A model generated the notes under the pieces. It was not told the origin of the DNA. It saw only the letters and a list, made by a program, of their open reading frames with translations, and ran no database searches. Position numbers and translations under genes: made by a program. Shown one piece after another: positions 45,588-54,372 of a stretch of 64,000 bases of DNA (positions are counted from its first letter, which is position 1; each line of letters begins with the position of its first letter). Where the stretch lies: the NCBI GenBank assembly GCA_964498095.1, contig CAZCFY010000019.1, positions 1 through 64,000 of the forward strand. The letters are read 5' to 3'. The stretch is from SG-bin7 sp964498095 (GTDB lineage Bacteria; Bdellovibrionota; Bdellovibrionia; Bdellovibrionales; SG-bin7).

Positions 45588-46684
45588 GCGATAGGGTCGA
45601 CAACAATACCAAATTCTTCTAAGGAAGAAATTTTATATATGCCATCGACTTTTCGTAAGCCGGTGGCATATCTTTTAGCAACCACGATCATATCAAGTCC
45701 AAAGCGAATCATTTGCCGGATCGTTTGGGTCTGCCATTGGGGCGCGCCCAGACTCACTAACATTTCCAAACGCAGCAGAGCCTGCTGCGGATTTTCCGCA
45801 TGTAATGTCCCTAAGCTTCCGCCATGACCCGTTGAGAGGGCTAAGATAAGATCCTTGGCTTCGGCGCCGCGGACTTCTCCAACAATAATACGGTCGGGCC
45901 GCATGCGTAGTGCTTGCTGAATTAGTAAAGTCTGATCAATCGTCGGAAGTTTTGCTTGGGAATCAAAACGTGTGAGGAGTTTGGTGGATAGCGGGTTAGG
46001 CAAGACAAGTTCATTGGTATCTTCGATCACAAGAGCTCTTTCGGTTTCACCAATTTCTCCAAGGAGCGCATTGACTAACGTGGTTTTTCCGCATCCTGTG
46101 TTTCCAACCACGAGAATATTTTTCTTTTCATTTACTGCCAGATTTAAAATCGCGTTTTGTTCGGCAGATAACATCTCTCGCGCCTGCAATTCATTTAATG
46201 ACCACTTTTTAACTCGCACCCGGCGCAGATTGATAACAGGATATTCTGATACGGGCTGACTGGTGATTTGCAGACGAAAATCCCGCCAGCGGCCGTGAAT
46301 AAATGGCATGACATAGCTTAGTTCGACTCCCGCTTCATGGCATAAGCGGCGCAAGAATAGCAAATAAGTAGATTCCGACAAAAAGCTGTCAAAATGAAGT
46401 GTTAAGCGCCCGCATCTTTCTACGGCAATCGAATCTTTGTTACATACGATAATTTCGGTAATTTCCGAGTCTTGTAGTAACTCTTCGAGGGGACCCCAGC
46501 CGAGATACTCGCGCCGGATTCTTTTGGCGTCTTCGTCGTTTTTTACGCGCGCCTGAATCGCCTCATTTATCCTCTGCAAAAATTGCTCAGTCGAAAGCGA
46601 TTCGGACTTATCGACATTTTCAAGCGAAATCGCGTCAATTTCTGTTTGTATTTGAGTAACTATCTCGCGAATATTAGAGTTCAT
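45584..46684 (-). CDS. cpaF: CpaF/TadA-type secretion ATPase
   Basis: A protein of 366 residues. Walker A is GNTGCGKT (194-201). It also has ERALVIEDTNELVLP, RPDRIIVGEVRGAEAKDLI and STGHGGSLGTLHAENP, all typical of CpaF/TadA. It powers Flp pilus assembly or Tad secretion from the cytoplasm. The N-terminus (1-160) is the usual helical part. It overlaps the secretin gene by 11 bases, so the two are one transcript. TadB/TadC membrane platform genes are not in this window. Confidence 0.93.
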   Translation of the reverse strand: MNSNIREIVTQIQTEIDAISLENVDKSESLSTEQFLQRINEAIQARVKNDEDAKRIRREYLGWGPLEELLQDSEITEIIVCNKDSIAVERCGRLTLHFDSFLSESTYLLFLRRLCHEAGVELSYVMPFIHGRWRDFRLQITSQPVSEYPVINLRRVRVKKWSLNELQAREMLSAEQNAILNLAVNEKKNILVVGNTGCGKTTLVNALLGEIGETERALVIEDTNELVLPNPLSTKLLTRFDSQAKLPTIDQTLLIQQALRMRPDRIIVGEVRGAEAKDLILALSTGHGGSLGTLHAENPQQALLRLEMLVSLGAPQWQTQTIRQMIRFGLDMIVVAKRYATGLRKVDGIYKISSLEEFGIVVDPIA

Positions 46685-47933
46685 TTTTTTCCCAGTCTTG
46701 CGGCAGTTCTAACTTCTCATCGCCATCATTTGGTAAAACTATCTCGGGCGTTACAAAAATGACTAATTCGGATTTCCGCTCATGGAAATCGCGCGAAGAA
46801 AAGAGAGGGCCTAGTATGGGAAGATTTTGTAAACCTGGCAGGCCCTCTTGCGAAAGTCCCTTGTCTTCACTTATCAGTCCAGACAAAGCAATTGTACGGG
46901 ACTTAGTTAAATCGAAGTGACTTGTCGTGCGGTTTGAAATCATCGCGGGGATTTCTTCTACTTTTTTACTTTCATCTAAGTTAGAAACTTCGGTTTCTAT
47001 ACTTATACTCATTTGACCCTGATAATCAGCTAGCGGCTTTACGCGCAGTTGAACGCCGTAGCTTTTCCAGGTAACACTCTTTTGCCGGTAACCCACGTGG
47101 CGGATAGGGATTTCTCCACCGGCAAAAAAGCTGGCCTCCTTACCACTTCGGCAAAGTAAAGTGGGGGAGGCCAGTATACGGCCCCAGCCTTTAGCTTCGA
47201 GCATCCGTAAAATTAAAGAATTCTCGTCACGTAAAACCTGGGCGGTATAAGCTTCGGGCCATTTTATTCCTAAATTTTGAACTTTATCGCGGTGAACGCT
47301 GGCAATGAGAATATTCGTTCGCACCATCGGAGCCATGGCAATAGTGTTGGGGTTAGCGACTACCTCTAATCCCGTCGGCCGCAAAAAGTATTCGTTAATT
47401 CGCCGGGGATAAGAAATAGTCGGTGGTCCATCGAGATTTATATCACCTCGAGGCAGGTGCCGGCTCTCTAAGTAACTGAGCAACATTTTTCGAGTTTCCG
47501 GTTTGGCGCGAGGATGAATTCGCGCGCGAAATATAAATTTTAATTTTTGCGTATTTAAATTTATCATTTCCCGCCAATCGGCGGCCCGCAGCAGTTCGCC
47601 GGTAACGATTATTTGCGGGCGGCGGACTTCGACCCTGATCCCCATCATTTCAGCGGCGAGCTCTTTTATTTGCTGGTACTCCGCGAACTCTTCTTTGCTT
47701 AACACGGCAAAACTTAAGCGGTTACTGTCGATCGTTATTACGCTATTGCCCGGCGATTTTCCGCGCACAGTAAGGTGCCCGTTTATGGCTTTAATTTGTA
47801 GATTTCTACCATTGGTGACAATGATGTTAGATCGCGGGGAAATTTTGGATTTAAAAAATTCGCCAACTTCGATAACGATATCGCTGGAAGACGCTACCGT
47901 GCCGTAAAAACAAACTATAAAAAATATTTTCAT
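46674..47933 (-). CDS. cpaC: CpaC/RcpA-type outer-membrane secretin
   Basis: A protein of 419 residues with a short signal peptide, a pilus-assembly N-domain (about residues 20-105), a BON-like region (about 100-170) and the C-terminal secretin domain. The last has ILASPTLLCRSGKEASFFAGGEIP, GVQLRVKPLAD and ALSGLISEDKG...GLPGLQNLPILGPLFSS, the secretin signature. It forms the outer-membrane channel for the Flp pilus. It lies between the kinase gene (36 bases upstream) and cpaF. Confidence 0.92.
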   Translation of the reverse strand: MKIFFIVCFYGTVASSSDIVIEVGEFFKSKISPRSNIIVTNGRNLQIKAINGHLTVRGKSPGNSVITIDSNRLSFAVLSKEEFAEYQQIKELAAEMMGIRVEVRRPQIIVTGELLRAADWREMINLNTQKLKFIFRARIHPRAKPETRKMLLSYLESRHLPRGDINLDGPPTISYPRRINEYFLRPTGLEVVANPNTIAMAPMVRTNILIASVHRDKVQNLGIKWPEAYTAQVLRDENSLILRMLEAKGWGRILASPTLLCRSGKEASFFAGGEIPIRHVGYRQKSVTWKSYGVQLRVKPLADYQGQMSISIETEVSNLDESKKVEEIPAMISNRTTSHFDLTKSRTIALSGLISEDKGLSQEGLPGLQNLPILGPLFSSRDFHERKSELVIFVTPEIVLPNDGDEKLELPQDWEKNEL

Positions 47934-47969
47934 TTGCGAGACGAGTATGCAACTTGGGAGCGAAGTTAC

Positions 47970-49064
47970 TTAGGCATTAGGGAGAGAAAAGTAAACGCGA
48001 ACTTTGCCGTCCGGAAAATCAAACTTCAATTCGGATTTATGTTGTTTAAGCTGGGCTTGACAGATGCTAAGGCCCAATCCCAAGCCTTTGGAGTGATTCA
48101 TAATGTCTTCGTTAATATTAAATGGCTTAAGAATATAGTTTACGGTCTTTTCATCGAGGGCGTCACCGGCGTTTTCCACGCCGATTTCCACATTTTCCTT
48201 CTTTTCCTTGGCAAAAACCTTGATAGTTTCGTCCTTTTTGCCAAAGCGAATCGCATTGTGAATAAGCCGGTAAAGAATTTTTATGAGCTTTTCTTCATCA
48301 CCTAATACTTTTATATCGGTGCCCGAAAAGGAAAGCTTTTGAGTTTTTGGCACATGGGTCGCGGTCATGTCCTTGACCTTTTCAAACACGGTTTCTAGAG
48401 AAGTCTTCTTCATTTTTACCGGGGTCTGATTAGTTTCCGCCGCTAAGAGCTCCATGACTTCCGAAATTAATTGCGACAGTCTTTCCGTAGCCTGGCGGAT
48501 CCGCAGTAGATATTTTTTCTGATCTTCATCCTGTAAACTTTCTTCTAAAATCGATGAGTAATTTATAAGACTCGTAAGCGGGGTTTTAAGCTCGTGATTA
48601 ATTAAAATCATGAACTGATCTTTTGCTGCATCTAAAGTTTTTAATTCTTCAAGAGCTAGACTTAAGGCCTTGTTTTTTTCTTTTAGTTCAGCCGTTAACT
48701 CAAAACGCTCCACGGCTTGCGCTACCGCCGTTGTTAAATCGGTGGGATCCCAGGGTTTGGTAACGTAGCGGTAAATATGCCCAGAGTTGATGGCATCAAT
48801 GACGGATTCAATATCGGCGAATCCCGTTAACAAAATCCGCACCGCTTCAGGATGTGACTTCAGGGATTCCTTAAAAAACTGGACTCCCGTCATGTTCGGC
48901 ATGCGTTGGTCGCTGATGATGACGGTGACGTTTTCGTTTTGTAAAACCTTGAGTCCCTCTTTGGCGGAAGTTGCCTTCAGCACACGGTACTTTTTGCGAA
49001 ACAGTCTCTCGAGAGCGTCACAAATGTCGGGTTCATCATCGATACAAAGAATAGTATGTTGCAT
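47970..49064 (-). CDS. Hybrid receiver-histidine kinase
   Basis: A protein of 364 residues with an N-terminal receiver (acidic D9-D10, phospho-acceptor D52, K103), a short coiled linker (about 120-150), a HisKA helix with the phospho-histidine H157 (INHELKTPL) and a HATPase domain with LIHNAIRFG and GLGLGLSICQAQL. There are no membrane helices, so it is cytoplasmic. An input receiver driving its own kinase suggests a relay. It is 36 bases upstream of the CpaC secretin gene on the same strand and may control pilus expression, which is only a guess. Confidence 0.9.
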   Translation of the reverse strand: MQHTILCIDDEPDICDALERLFRKKYRVLKATSAKEGLKVLQNENVTVIISDQRMPNMTGVQFFKESLKSHPEAVRILLTGFADIESVIDAINSGHIYRYVTKPWDPTDLTTAVAQAVERFELTAELKEKNKALSLALEELKTLDAAKDQFMILINHELKTPLTSLINYSSILEESLQDEDQKKYLLRIRQATERLSQLISEVMELLAAETNQTPVKMKKTSLETVFEKVKDMTATHVPKTQKLSFSGTDIKVLGDEEKLIKILYRLIHNAIRFGKKDETIKVFAKEKKENVEIGVENAGDALDEKTVNYILKPFNINEDIMNHSKGLGLGLSICQAQLKQHKSELKFDFPDGKVRVYFSLPNA

Positions 49065-49146
49065 GGACGACTCTTAGTGTAAGATTGAGATGTAGAGATG
49101 TCTATTTGGTTTTGCATCGACAAAGGTCGAGTTGTTTTTGCGAGTG

Positions 49147-49173
49147 TAAAAATGAGTCAAGTTACGCCGGTAA
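49147..49173 (+). promoter_or_regulatory. Sigma-28 (FliA) promoter candidate for the Met/Gly/Ala-repeat gene
   Basis: TAAA (49147-49150), exactly 15 bases, then GCCGGTAA (49166-49173) matches the FliA consensus at 11 of 12 positions. Transcription would start near 49181, about 42 bases before the ATG at 49223. Confidence 0.65.
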
Positions 49174-49222
49174 TTTGTCGAAACGAGTACTGAATAAGTG
49201 TTTTATTTTTCAGGAGATGTTT

Positions 49223-51481
49223 ATGAAAAGTAGAGTCGGTTCGGTTTTCGCGATAGTATTCGCGATCATCTTTGCTGCCTCAAATGCCTCTGCGCATTCG
49301 AGCATGTTCGGCAGCGGAATGTACGGGGGCTTACAGTCCTGTCCATTTCCCTACGGAATGCCTGCTGGCGTTTTGAATACCTACGACGATATCAGCTTTA
49401 ACAACACAAAAATCGGTGATCTTTCTAAAGAAGAACGCGAAATCAAAGAGCAAAAGCGCGATGCCGAAAATGACATGAAGGACGCTGTAAAGGAAATCAA
49501 AGACGCGTTTCAAAAAGATTACGCCGATGCGATCATCGAACACTTAAAGGGCAACACGCGTTGTAATGATTATGATTGGTCAAATGGCTGGGGAAAAAAC
49601 GCTGAAGATTACGAGAATGCCTGCCAACCCTTGCGTGGAACAAGCAAAAACGGAACTCCAAGTAATGACCCAGACTACTACAAATATAACAAAGAAGGTG
49701 GTAAGGGCGGCGGTGCAGCTCCTGAAGCCAATGATTTTAATTTTGAAGAGCTAAATAAAATCTATAATTCGGCGCCTCCGGCACCGTCGACGGACCGCGA
49801 CTCCGCCGGTGCCACCGGAGCTTGGATAAAAAATATTTTAAATTTCTTTAAGAAAACACCTGAAGTTGAGTCCGAACGTATGCCAGCGACGGGAGCGGCG
49901 AAAGGCCCCACGGAGGCCCAGCTGCGTGTTAGCTGTAATCAGCAAAAAATCCCGACGGGTTTACCGCCAAAGAAATGGATGAAGGCTTGCCCCGTTGGTT
50001 GGCCAAATTCAGAATTGCCGCCGGGTATTTGTAGCAATAAAGAAATTACCAAACCTGATGTTAACACGAGCCGTTGTTTAGACGCGCTTAAGGACTTCCG
50101 CAAAAACTTCCAGGACAAGCAAAACGCCGAAAACGATCTTAAAATCGTAAAAGATCAAATCAAAGAACTGCGTAGCGAAAATAAGCGGCTCGCTAAAGAT
50201 TTCCGTAAAGAAATGAAGGACGCGCAAACTGAAGCCGTTTACTGTCCTGAGTGTCAGATTTACGAATCGCAACGCCGTTACGATCAAAGTTCGACGCCAA
50301 GTAAGATTGGCAGTTGGATTCAAAATTTAATGCCGCTCATGGTTTTAGGCGGTGGCGCTTATCTAAATTACCAATTCGGTAAAGACTATATGGATAATGC
50401 GTCCAAGCTCGGTTACTTAACGGGACCAACGCCATCATTTTTAAGTTATGGTTGGCCAATGCTTCTTGGCGGTGTTTACGGTTCTGTTGCGAGTGCCGTC
50501 AGTGGTGGATTTGGATGTAGCGGTGGACCATGGGGTGCCGCTGGTATGTTTGGCCCGTATGGTATGGGCGGACTTTACGGGGGTGCCGGTGGCGCTTTCG
50601 GAATGCCGCCATGGATGATGGGGTCGCCAATGGGTGGCGGCGCCTTGATGCCCGGAATGGGTCCGTGGGGTATGGCTTCACCATTTGGATTGATGAACCC
50701 GATGATGATGGGTATGGGCGGGCTCGCGATGATGGGTATGGCCGGCGGAGTTTTCCCGGGATTCCCGATGGGCGGTTTCGCTGGAGTCGGCGGACTTGGT
50801 TTAGCAATCGGTGGAATGGCTGGAATGGCCGGCGGTGGAGTTTTCCCAGGATTTCCAATGGGAGGAATGGCTCTCATGGGAATGGGAGGAATCGCCATCG
50901 GTGGCATGGGTGGAATGGCACTTATGGGTATGCCTGGTATGGCTATGCCTGGCATGGCTATGGGTGGAATGGCGCTTATGGGTATGGCTGGAATGGCTTT
51001 TCCGGGAATGGGAATGGCGGTACCTGGATTTGCGATGGGCGGCATGGCTGGAATTGCAATTGGTGGAATGGCCGGAATGGCTGGAATGGCCGGCATGGCA
51101 GGTATGGCGGGCATGGACATGGGCATGACCATGCAGTTCCAAATGATGCAGCAACAAATGCAAATGCAACAATATCAAGCGATGATGGGTATGCAAATGC
51201 AAATGCAGCAACGAGCAATGGCTCGTCAACAAATCGTCGCTTCACTTAGCCAAGAAATGATGGCGCTGCAAATGCGCATTCAGCAAGTCTCAATGGGACT
51301 TGATGTCGGCATGGCCGGTGGCATGGCTGGTGGCATCGGCCCGATGGGTCCCGGATTCCCCGGTCCTTATAGTGGTGGACCTTTCCCACCACCTTACGTG
51401 CCTCCGTATTTACGACCTGGCGTAAGCTTCCCGGGTTACTTCAATAGCGGTGCGTTCCAATTTGGCGGATTCGGCCGCTAA
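49223..51481 (+). CDS. Exported Met/Gly/Ala-repeat protein
   Basis: A protein of 753 residues from the ATG at 49223, chosen for the AGGAG seven bases upstream; an ATG at 49217 is too close. It has a signal peptide (cut near ASA, residue 24). A charged, partly coiled region (about 50-95 and 290-345) holds several cysteines. Two hydrophobic stretches at about 365-410 come next, then a Met/Gly/Ala-rich repeat region (about 433-632), a Met/Gln-rich segment (about 633-690) and a Gly/Pro-rich tail. I do not recognise the family. The composition suggests an extracytoplasmic structural or membrane-coating protein. The FliA-type promoter points to motility. Confidence 0.85.
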   Translation: MKSRVGSVFAIVFAIIFAASNASAHSSMFGSGMYGGLQSCPFPYGMPAGVLNTYDDISFNNTKIGDLSKEEREIKEQKRDAENDMKDAVKEIKDAFQKDYADAIIEHLKGNTRCNDYDWSNGWGKNAEDYENACQPLRGTSKNGTPSNDPDYYKYNKEGGKGGGAAPEANDFNFEELNKIYNSAPPAPSTDRDSAGATGAWIKNILNFFKKTPEVESERMPATGAAKGPTEAQLRVSCNQQKIPTGLPPKKWMKACPVGWPNSELPPGICSNKEITKPDVNTSRCLDALKDFRKNFQDKQNAENDLKIVKDQIKELRSENKRLAKDFRKEMKDAQTEAVYCPECQIYESQRRYDQSSTPSKIGSWIQNLMPLMVLGGGAYLNYQFGKDYMDNASKLGYLTGPTPSFLSYGWPMLLGGVYGSVASAVSGGFGCSGGPWGAAGMFGPYGMGGLYGGAGGAFGMPPWMMGSPMGGGALMPGMGPWGMASPFGLMNPMMMGMGGLAMMGMAGGVFPGFPMGGFAGVGGLGLAIGGMAGMAGGGVFPGFPMGGMALMGMGGIAIGGMGGMALMGMPGMAMPGMAMGGMALMGMAGMAFPGMGMAVPGFAMGGMAGIAIGGMAGMAGMAGMAGMAGMDMGMTMQFQMMQQQMQMQQYQAMMGMQMQMQQRAMARQQIVASLSQEMMALQMRIQQVSMGLDVGMAGGMAGGIGPMGPGFPGPYSGGPFPPPYVPPYLRPGVSFPGYFNSGAFQFGGFGR
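50521..51120 (+). repeat. Low-complexity coding repeat (Met-Gly-Ala units)
   Basis: The coding strand is made of degenerate copies of units such as GGAATGGCT and GGTATGGCT, encoding G-M-A and G-G-M-A with interspersed F-P-G. The units vary in length and third bases, so this is a diverged repeat, not a recent tandem expansion. The other frames are open by composition only. Confidence 0.8.
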
Positions 51482-51510
51482 ATAGTTGCTGATAAAATTT
51501 TTTATGACAT

Positions 51511-51533
51511 AACCACTCTTGTAAGGAGTGGTT
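51511..51533 (+). terminator. Hairpin, terminator-like, containing the next gene's ribosome-binding site
   Basis: AACCACTC (51511-51518) pairs with GAGTGGTT (51526-51533) across a seven-base loop, followed by TTTG. It could end the repeat-gene transcript 30 bases after its stop. The AAGGAG at 51523-51528 for the TTG start at 51535 lies in its loop and 3' arm. Confidence 0.55.
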
Positions 51534-51534
51534 T

Positions 51535-52851
51535 TTGTCTTTTAGCGGTACCATCGAAAACTGTTATGACAGTCACGTGCATTGGTTGGCTACCGGCCAG
51601 TCGCAAATGCGTCTAAATTTGCGTGGTTTAAAGCAGGTTGATGATATCCGCGGGCAGAAAATTTTGCCAACTTACTTTCGTGATAATTGGCTCGTGGGTT
51701 TTGGTTGGGACCAAAATATCTGGCCACAAAAACAATTACCAAATCGCCACATCTTAGACGAATTATTTCCAAACCATCCAGTTTCCTTTTCTCGTGCCGA
51801 TGGTCATGCCGTTTGGGTAAATACCTTAGCCTTAAAATCAATTGGTTACTGGCAAAGAGGCCTGCCTGATCCTACGGGCGGTAAAATAGTAAAAGACTAC
51901 GAGGGGTGGCCCACGGGTGTTCTCATCGACATGGCGGCAGAGAAAGTTTGGCGCGAAACTCCCGAACTAAACGCGGACCAAATTAAAGACGCGCTCCTTC
52001 TGGGTCTAAAAGTATTTAATCAAGCGGGATTTACTCATATTCGCGATATGACCTGCAATAAAGAGCAATGGTCGATCGCAACTCAACTAGATCAGACAAA
52101 GAAGTTAACTCTCGCCGTCGAACAATTTTTTAATACAGATGATCCAAATAATTTCGCCCGCGTTTTGGATTTTGTCGAAAATGCAAAGCGTGAAGAGACT
52201 CCCAATTTGCGGGTAAAAGGTTTGAAAGTTTATTTTGACGGTGCACTGGGTTCAGAGGGTGCGCTGCTTAGCCAGTGCTATTGTGGAAAAAATCATAAAG
52301 GTTTGCAGATTATTTCCGCCGATCTAATGGAAGAGATAATGCACAGGACGTGGGAAAAGAATTTTGAACTTGCCGTCCATGCCATTGGCGATCAGGCCGC
52401 TCACTTAGTCGTGCAGACCGCGCAAGGGGTCTGGCAAAAGCACCCGCGTGGACTACTCCATATCGAGCATGCCGAAATGTTACGTCCGGAAACAATAAAA
52501 CTTATGCGGGGTCAGAATGTACAATGTCATATGCAGCCTTGCCACTGGCTTACGGATAAAAATTTCTTAAAAGAAAAACTAGGGCCTTTATTTGCGCATG
52601 TCTTTCCGTGGCTTTCTCTAAAGGAGAACGAGATTTATTTTGATTTCGGCAGTGACTCTCCCATTGAGCCGCCGAGTTTAAAAAACAATTATGTGGCGAT
52701 AAAAGAGCTGGCCTTGCAGGGCATTGGTCACGCTGATTTTGATGTCTCCCGTGTTCAGTCGCATCCTGATCCAACATGGGCGCCGAATTCCTACACGAAG
52801 TTTCAAAGCGGCGAACCCACGGAAATTGTTTTCCGTGGAGAAAAACTTTAA
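51535..52851 (+). CDS. Amidohydrolase, YtcJ-like family
   Basis: A protein of 438 residues. The start is TTG at 51535 because the only upstream in-frame codon run is short (TGA at 51505), and a later ATG would lose the metal-binding HxH. D12-H14-H16 is that motif (DSHVH), followed by a full TIM-barrel: AVHAIGDQAAH, HIEHAE and FGSDSPIEPPS. It is a metal-dependent hydrolase; substrate unknown. Most YtcJ proteins carry an extra N-terminal beta domain, absent here. It follows the repeat protein, separated by a hairpin that includes its ribosome-binding site. Confidence 0.85.
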   Translation: MSFSGTIENCYDSHVHWLATGQSQMRLNLRGLKQVDDIRGQKILPTYFRDNWLVGFGWDQNIWPQKQLPNRHILDELFPNHPVSFSRADGHAVWVNTLALKSIGYWQRGLPDPTGGKIVKDYEGWPTGVLIDMAAEKVWRETPELNADQIKDALLLGLKVFNQAGFTHIRDMTCNKEQWSIATQLDQTKKLTLAVEQFFNTDDPNNFARVLDFVENAKREETPNLRVKGLKVYFDGALGSEGALLSQCYCGKNHKGLQIISADLMEEIMHRTWEKNFELAVHAIGDQAAHLVVQTAQGVWQKHPRGLLHIEHAEMLRPETIKLMRGQNVQCHMQPCHWLTDKNFLKEKLGPLFAHVFPWLSLKENEIYFDFGSDSPIEPPSLKNNYVAIKELALQGIGHADFDVSRVQSHPDPTWAPNSYTKFQSGEPTEIVFRGEKL

Positions 52852-53840
52852 TCCTCATCAACTGTCGCTACCGGCGGTGCCGTTCTTGGTGCTGTCTGAG
52901 TTTGTTGGGAGGAAATCAAGACAATAGCTCCGATTAAAAATATTGAACCCCAGATTATACTATTTCTGCTTTTGTAACGAGATTCGGCGACCGGCTCGGG
53001 GCGGCTAATAAGATTATACTCCGGTAAAAATTTACTATTTGGCTTTAACTTCCAGCCGCCGCTCCACTCCCGCTGACATTCAGTGCTAAAAATCGCAATA
53101 TATTTTTGGTTTTTGTTAACAGCGTTGTCTAATTGCGGATTATCACAACTTCCTGAGACTATAAATTTTTGCTGAAAATTAATGGTTTCAAATTGTTGGC
53201 TATGACGAACTTCCGAATGGGGTAAAAGCTGATCCGACAAAAATGTAAGCCGGTAGCTATCAGGGATAATTTTTTGACCCGCCAGCCGGTTGAGGTCGAG
53301 GGATCTCCCATTTACTAATATAATTTCCCACGCATTAAGGACCGTCACGGGAAAATTCAACGCTCTAGCCTCCTGACTCCAAATTTCGTTTATCAACCTT
53401 TGAGTCGTAGCGCTTAGCGCGCTAACCTCGGGGATTTCACCTAAGCTAAACGTCAGAGCTCTTTTAACCCAAAAACGCTTTTCTTCCGTGCTCTTTGAAA
53501 TTTCGGCAAGTGACAAGAACGCATGCGTAATAAGCATTTGGTCGGCTGGGGGCCAATCGTAATCCAGGCTTAAGGCAATTATTTCGTGAAAGAATGGGCG
53601 TGCGGCTTCGCTGTCACCCTTAAGTAGCAGGGCCTTTGCGTCTATGAATTTCGCACGTAGTACCTTTGTTTTTGCGGCTTCTTCTTGCGTGTTTAAGTAA
53701 AATTGCGAATACGTGATGCCCTTGCTATCTATCCCCACTAATTTATTTTTGCTGTTTAAGTCCGTCCCTTCGCCGAAGAGTAAAATTGGCGAAGCTTGTA
53801 CTTGAACAGTTATTAGTAGCCAACAAATTACTTTATTCAT
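52848..53840 (-). CDS. Exported hypothetical protein in the Tad operon
   Basis: A protein of 330 residues with a signal peptide (cut near residue 17), a helical middle part with TPR-like character (about residues 55-140), an unclassified central region, and a C-terminal membrane helix (about 296-312) followed by a short Thr/Pro/Ala tail. Two cysteines (SGSCDN and STECQ) may form a bond. I do not recognise it. It overlaps the CpaB-like gene by eight bases and is the last gene of the pilin operon. Its stop overlaps the amidohydrolase stop in TTAA. Confidence 0.65.
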   Translation of the reverse strand: MNKVICWLLITVQVQASPILLFGEGTDLNSKNKLVGIDSKGITYSQFYLNTQEEAAKTKVLRAKFIDAKALLLKGDSEAARPFFHEIIALSLDYDWPPADQMLITHAFLSLAEISKSTEEKRFWVKRALTFSLGEIPEVSALSATTQRLINEIWSQEARALNFPVTVLNAWEIILVNGRSLDLNRLAGQKIIPDSYRLTFLSDQLLPHSEVRHSQQFETINFQQKFIVSGSCDNPQLDNAVNKNQKYIAIFSTECQREWSGGWKLKPNSKFLPEYNLISRPEPVAESRYKSRNSIIWGSIFLIGAIVLISSQQTQTAPRTAPPVATVDED

Positions 53841-54279
53841 ATTGAATCCTCGCTTTTATCTTTTTACTTTGTAAAAATTGGGGACGGTTACGTTTAGGAT
53901 TGTGGATTGTAACGAAAAATGGAAAATCGGCCTTAACCAAATTTGCCGACTGCTCACTGGGGACAAGGATCGCAAATTTTTTTGGATCTAGCGGCGCTCT
54001 TAAGATTTTAACTTGTCTTGCAACTAGTTTAGAGTTTTGAAATAAGTCAACGACGCCAAAGGCGCCCAGAATTGCATCTAAGGCTTCGGTGTTTTGAACC
54101 TCGATCGGAACAAGCACGTGGCCTTCGGGAACGTAAGTGTCGGCCGACTCCTGTGCTTCAGCCGGTGCCGCTGTTTTAGTTTCGGGCTTTGAGATCTCCC
54201 AAAGAACGGCTAAAAACCCGGAAAACAAAAACAGACAGAACAGAGATTTTTGTGATTTAATGAGTTCGCTGAATTTCAT
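53833..54279 (-). CDS. CpaB/RcpC-like pilus assembly protein
   Basis: A protein of 148 residues with an N-terminal membrane helix (about 12-29), a short Ala/Glu/Thr-rich linker and a C-terminal domain that reads HVLVPIEVQNTEALDAILGAFGVVDLFQ, then ILRAPLDPKKFAILVP. That is the pattern of the C-terminal RcpC/CpaB domain that works with the secretin in the periplasm. The usual SAF part is missing, so it is shorter than most CpaB. It is in the pilin operon. Moderate certainty. Confidence 0.6.
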   Translation of the reverse strand: MKFSELIKSQKSLFCLFLFSGFLAVLWEISKPETKTAAPAEAQESADTYVPEGHVLVPIEVQNTEALDAILGAFGVVDLFQNSKLVARQVKILRAPLDPKKFAILVPSEQSANLVKADFPFFVTIHNPKRNRPQFLQSKKIKARIQYE

Positions 54280-54355
54280 GTTTCGTATAAGCCCTTTTGC
54301 TGATATCAGAAAGTTTAACCGACAAATACATCACTCCGAGCATCATGGTTACCAT
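54257..54355 (-). CDS. Very small membrane protein in the Tad operon
   Basis: An open frame of 32 codons from the ATG at 54355, ending in TAA at 54257. A perfect GGAGGT site stands eight bases before this ATG. A longer start at 54373 (38 residues) shares TAATG with the upstream gene. The first 14 residues are hydrophobic and Met-rich (MVTMMLGVMYLSV), the rest is charged. It fills the only gap in the operon and overlaps the CpaB-like start by 23 bases. I see no family, but the site and fit make it a likely gene. Confidence 0.45.
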   Translation of the reverse strand: MVTMMLGVMYLSVKLSDISKRAYTKHEIQRTH

Positions 54356-54372
54356 CAGAATTACCTCCAGCA

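Noticed and set aside
50521..51120. Possible CRISPR or satellite array
   Set aside because: Units vary in length and are in frame within one long gene; no spacers of constant size.
50530..51249. Long open frames on both strands across the repeat region, including Pro/Ile-rich and Trp-rich proteins
   Set aside because: They follow from the base composition of the Met/Gly/Ala repeats in other frames; no ribosome-binding sites or family likeness.
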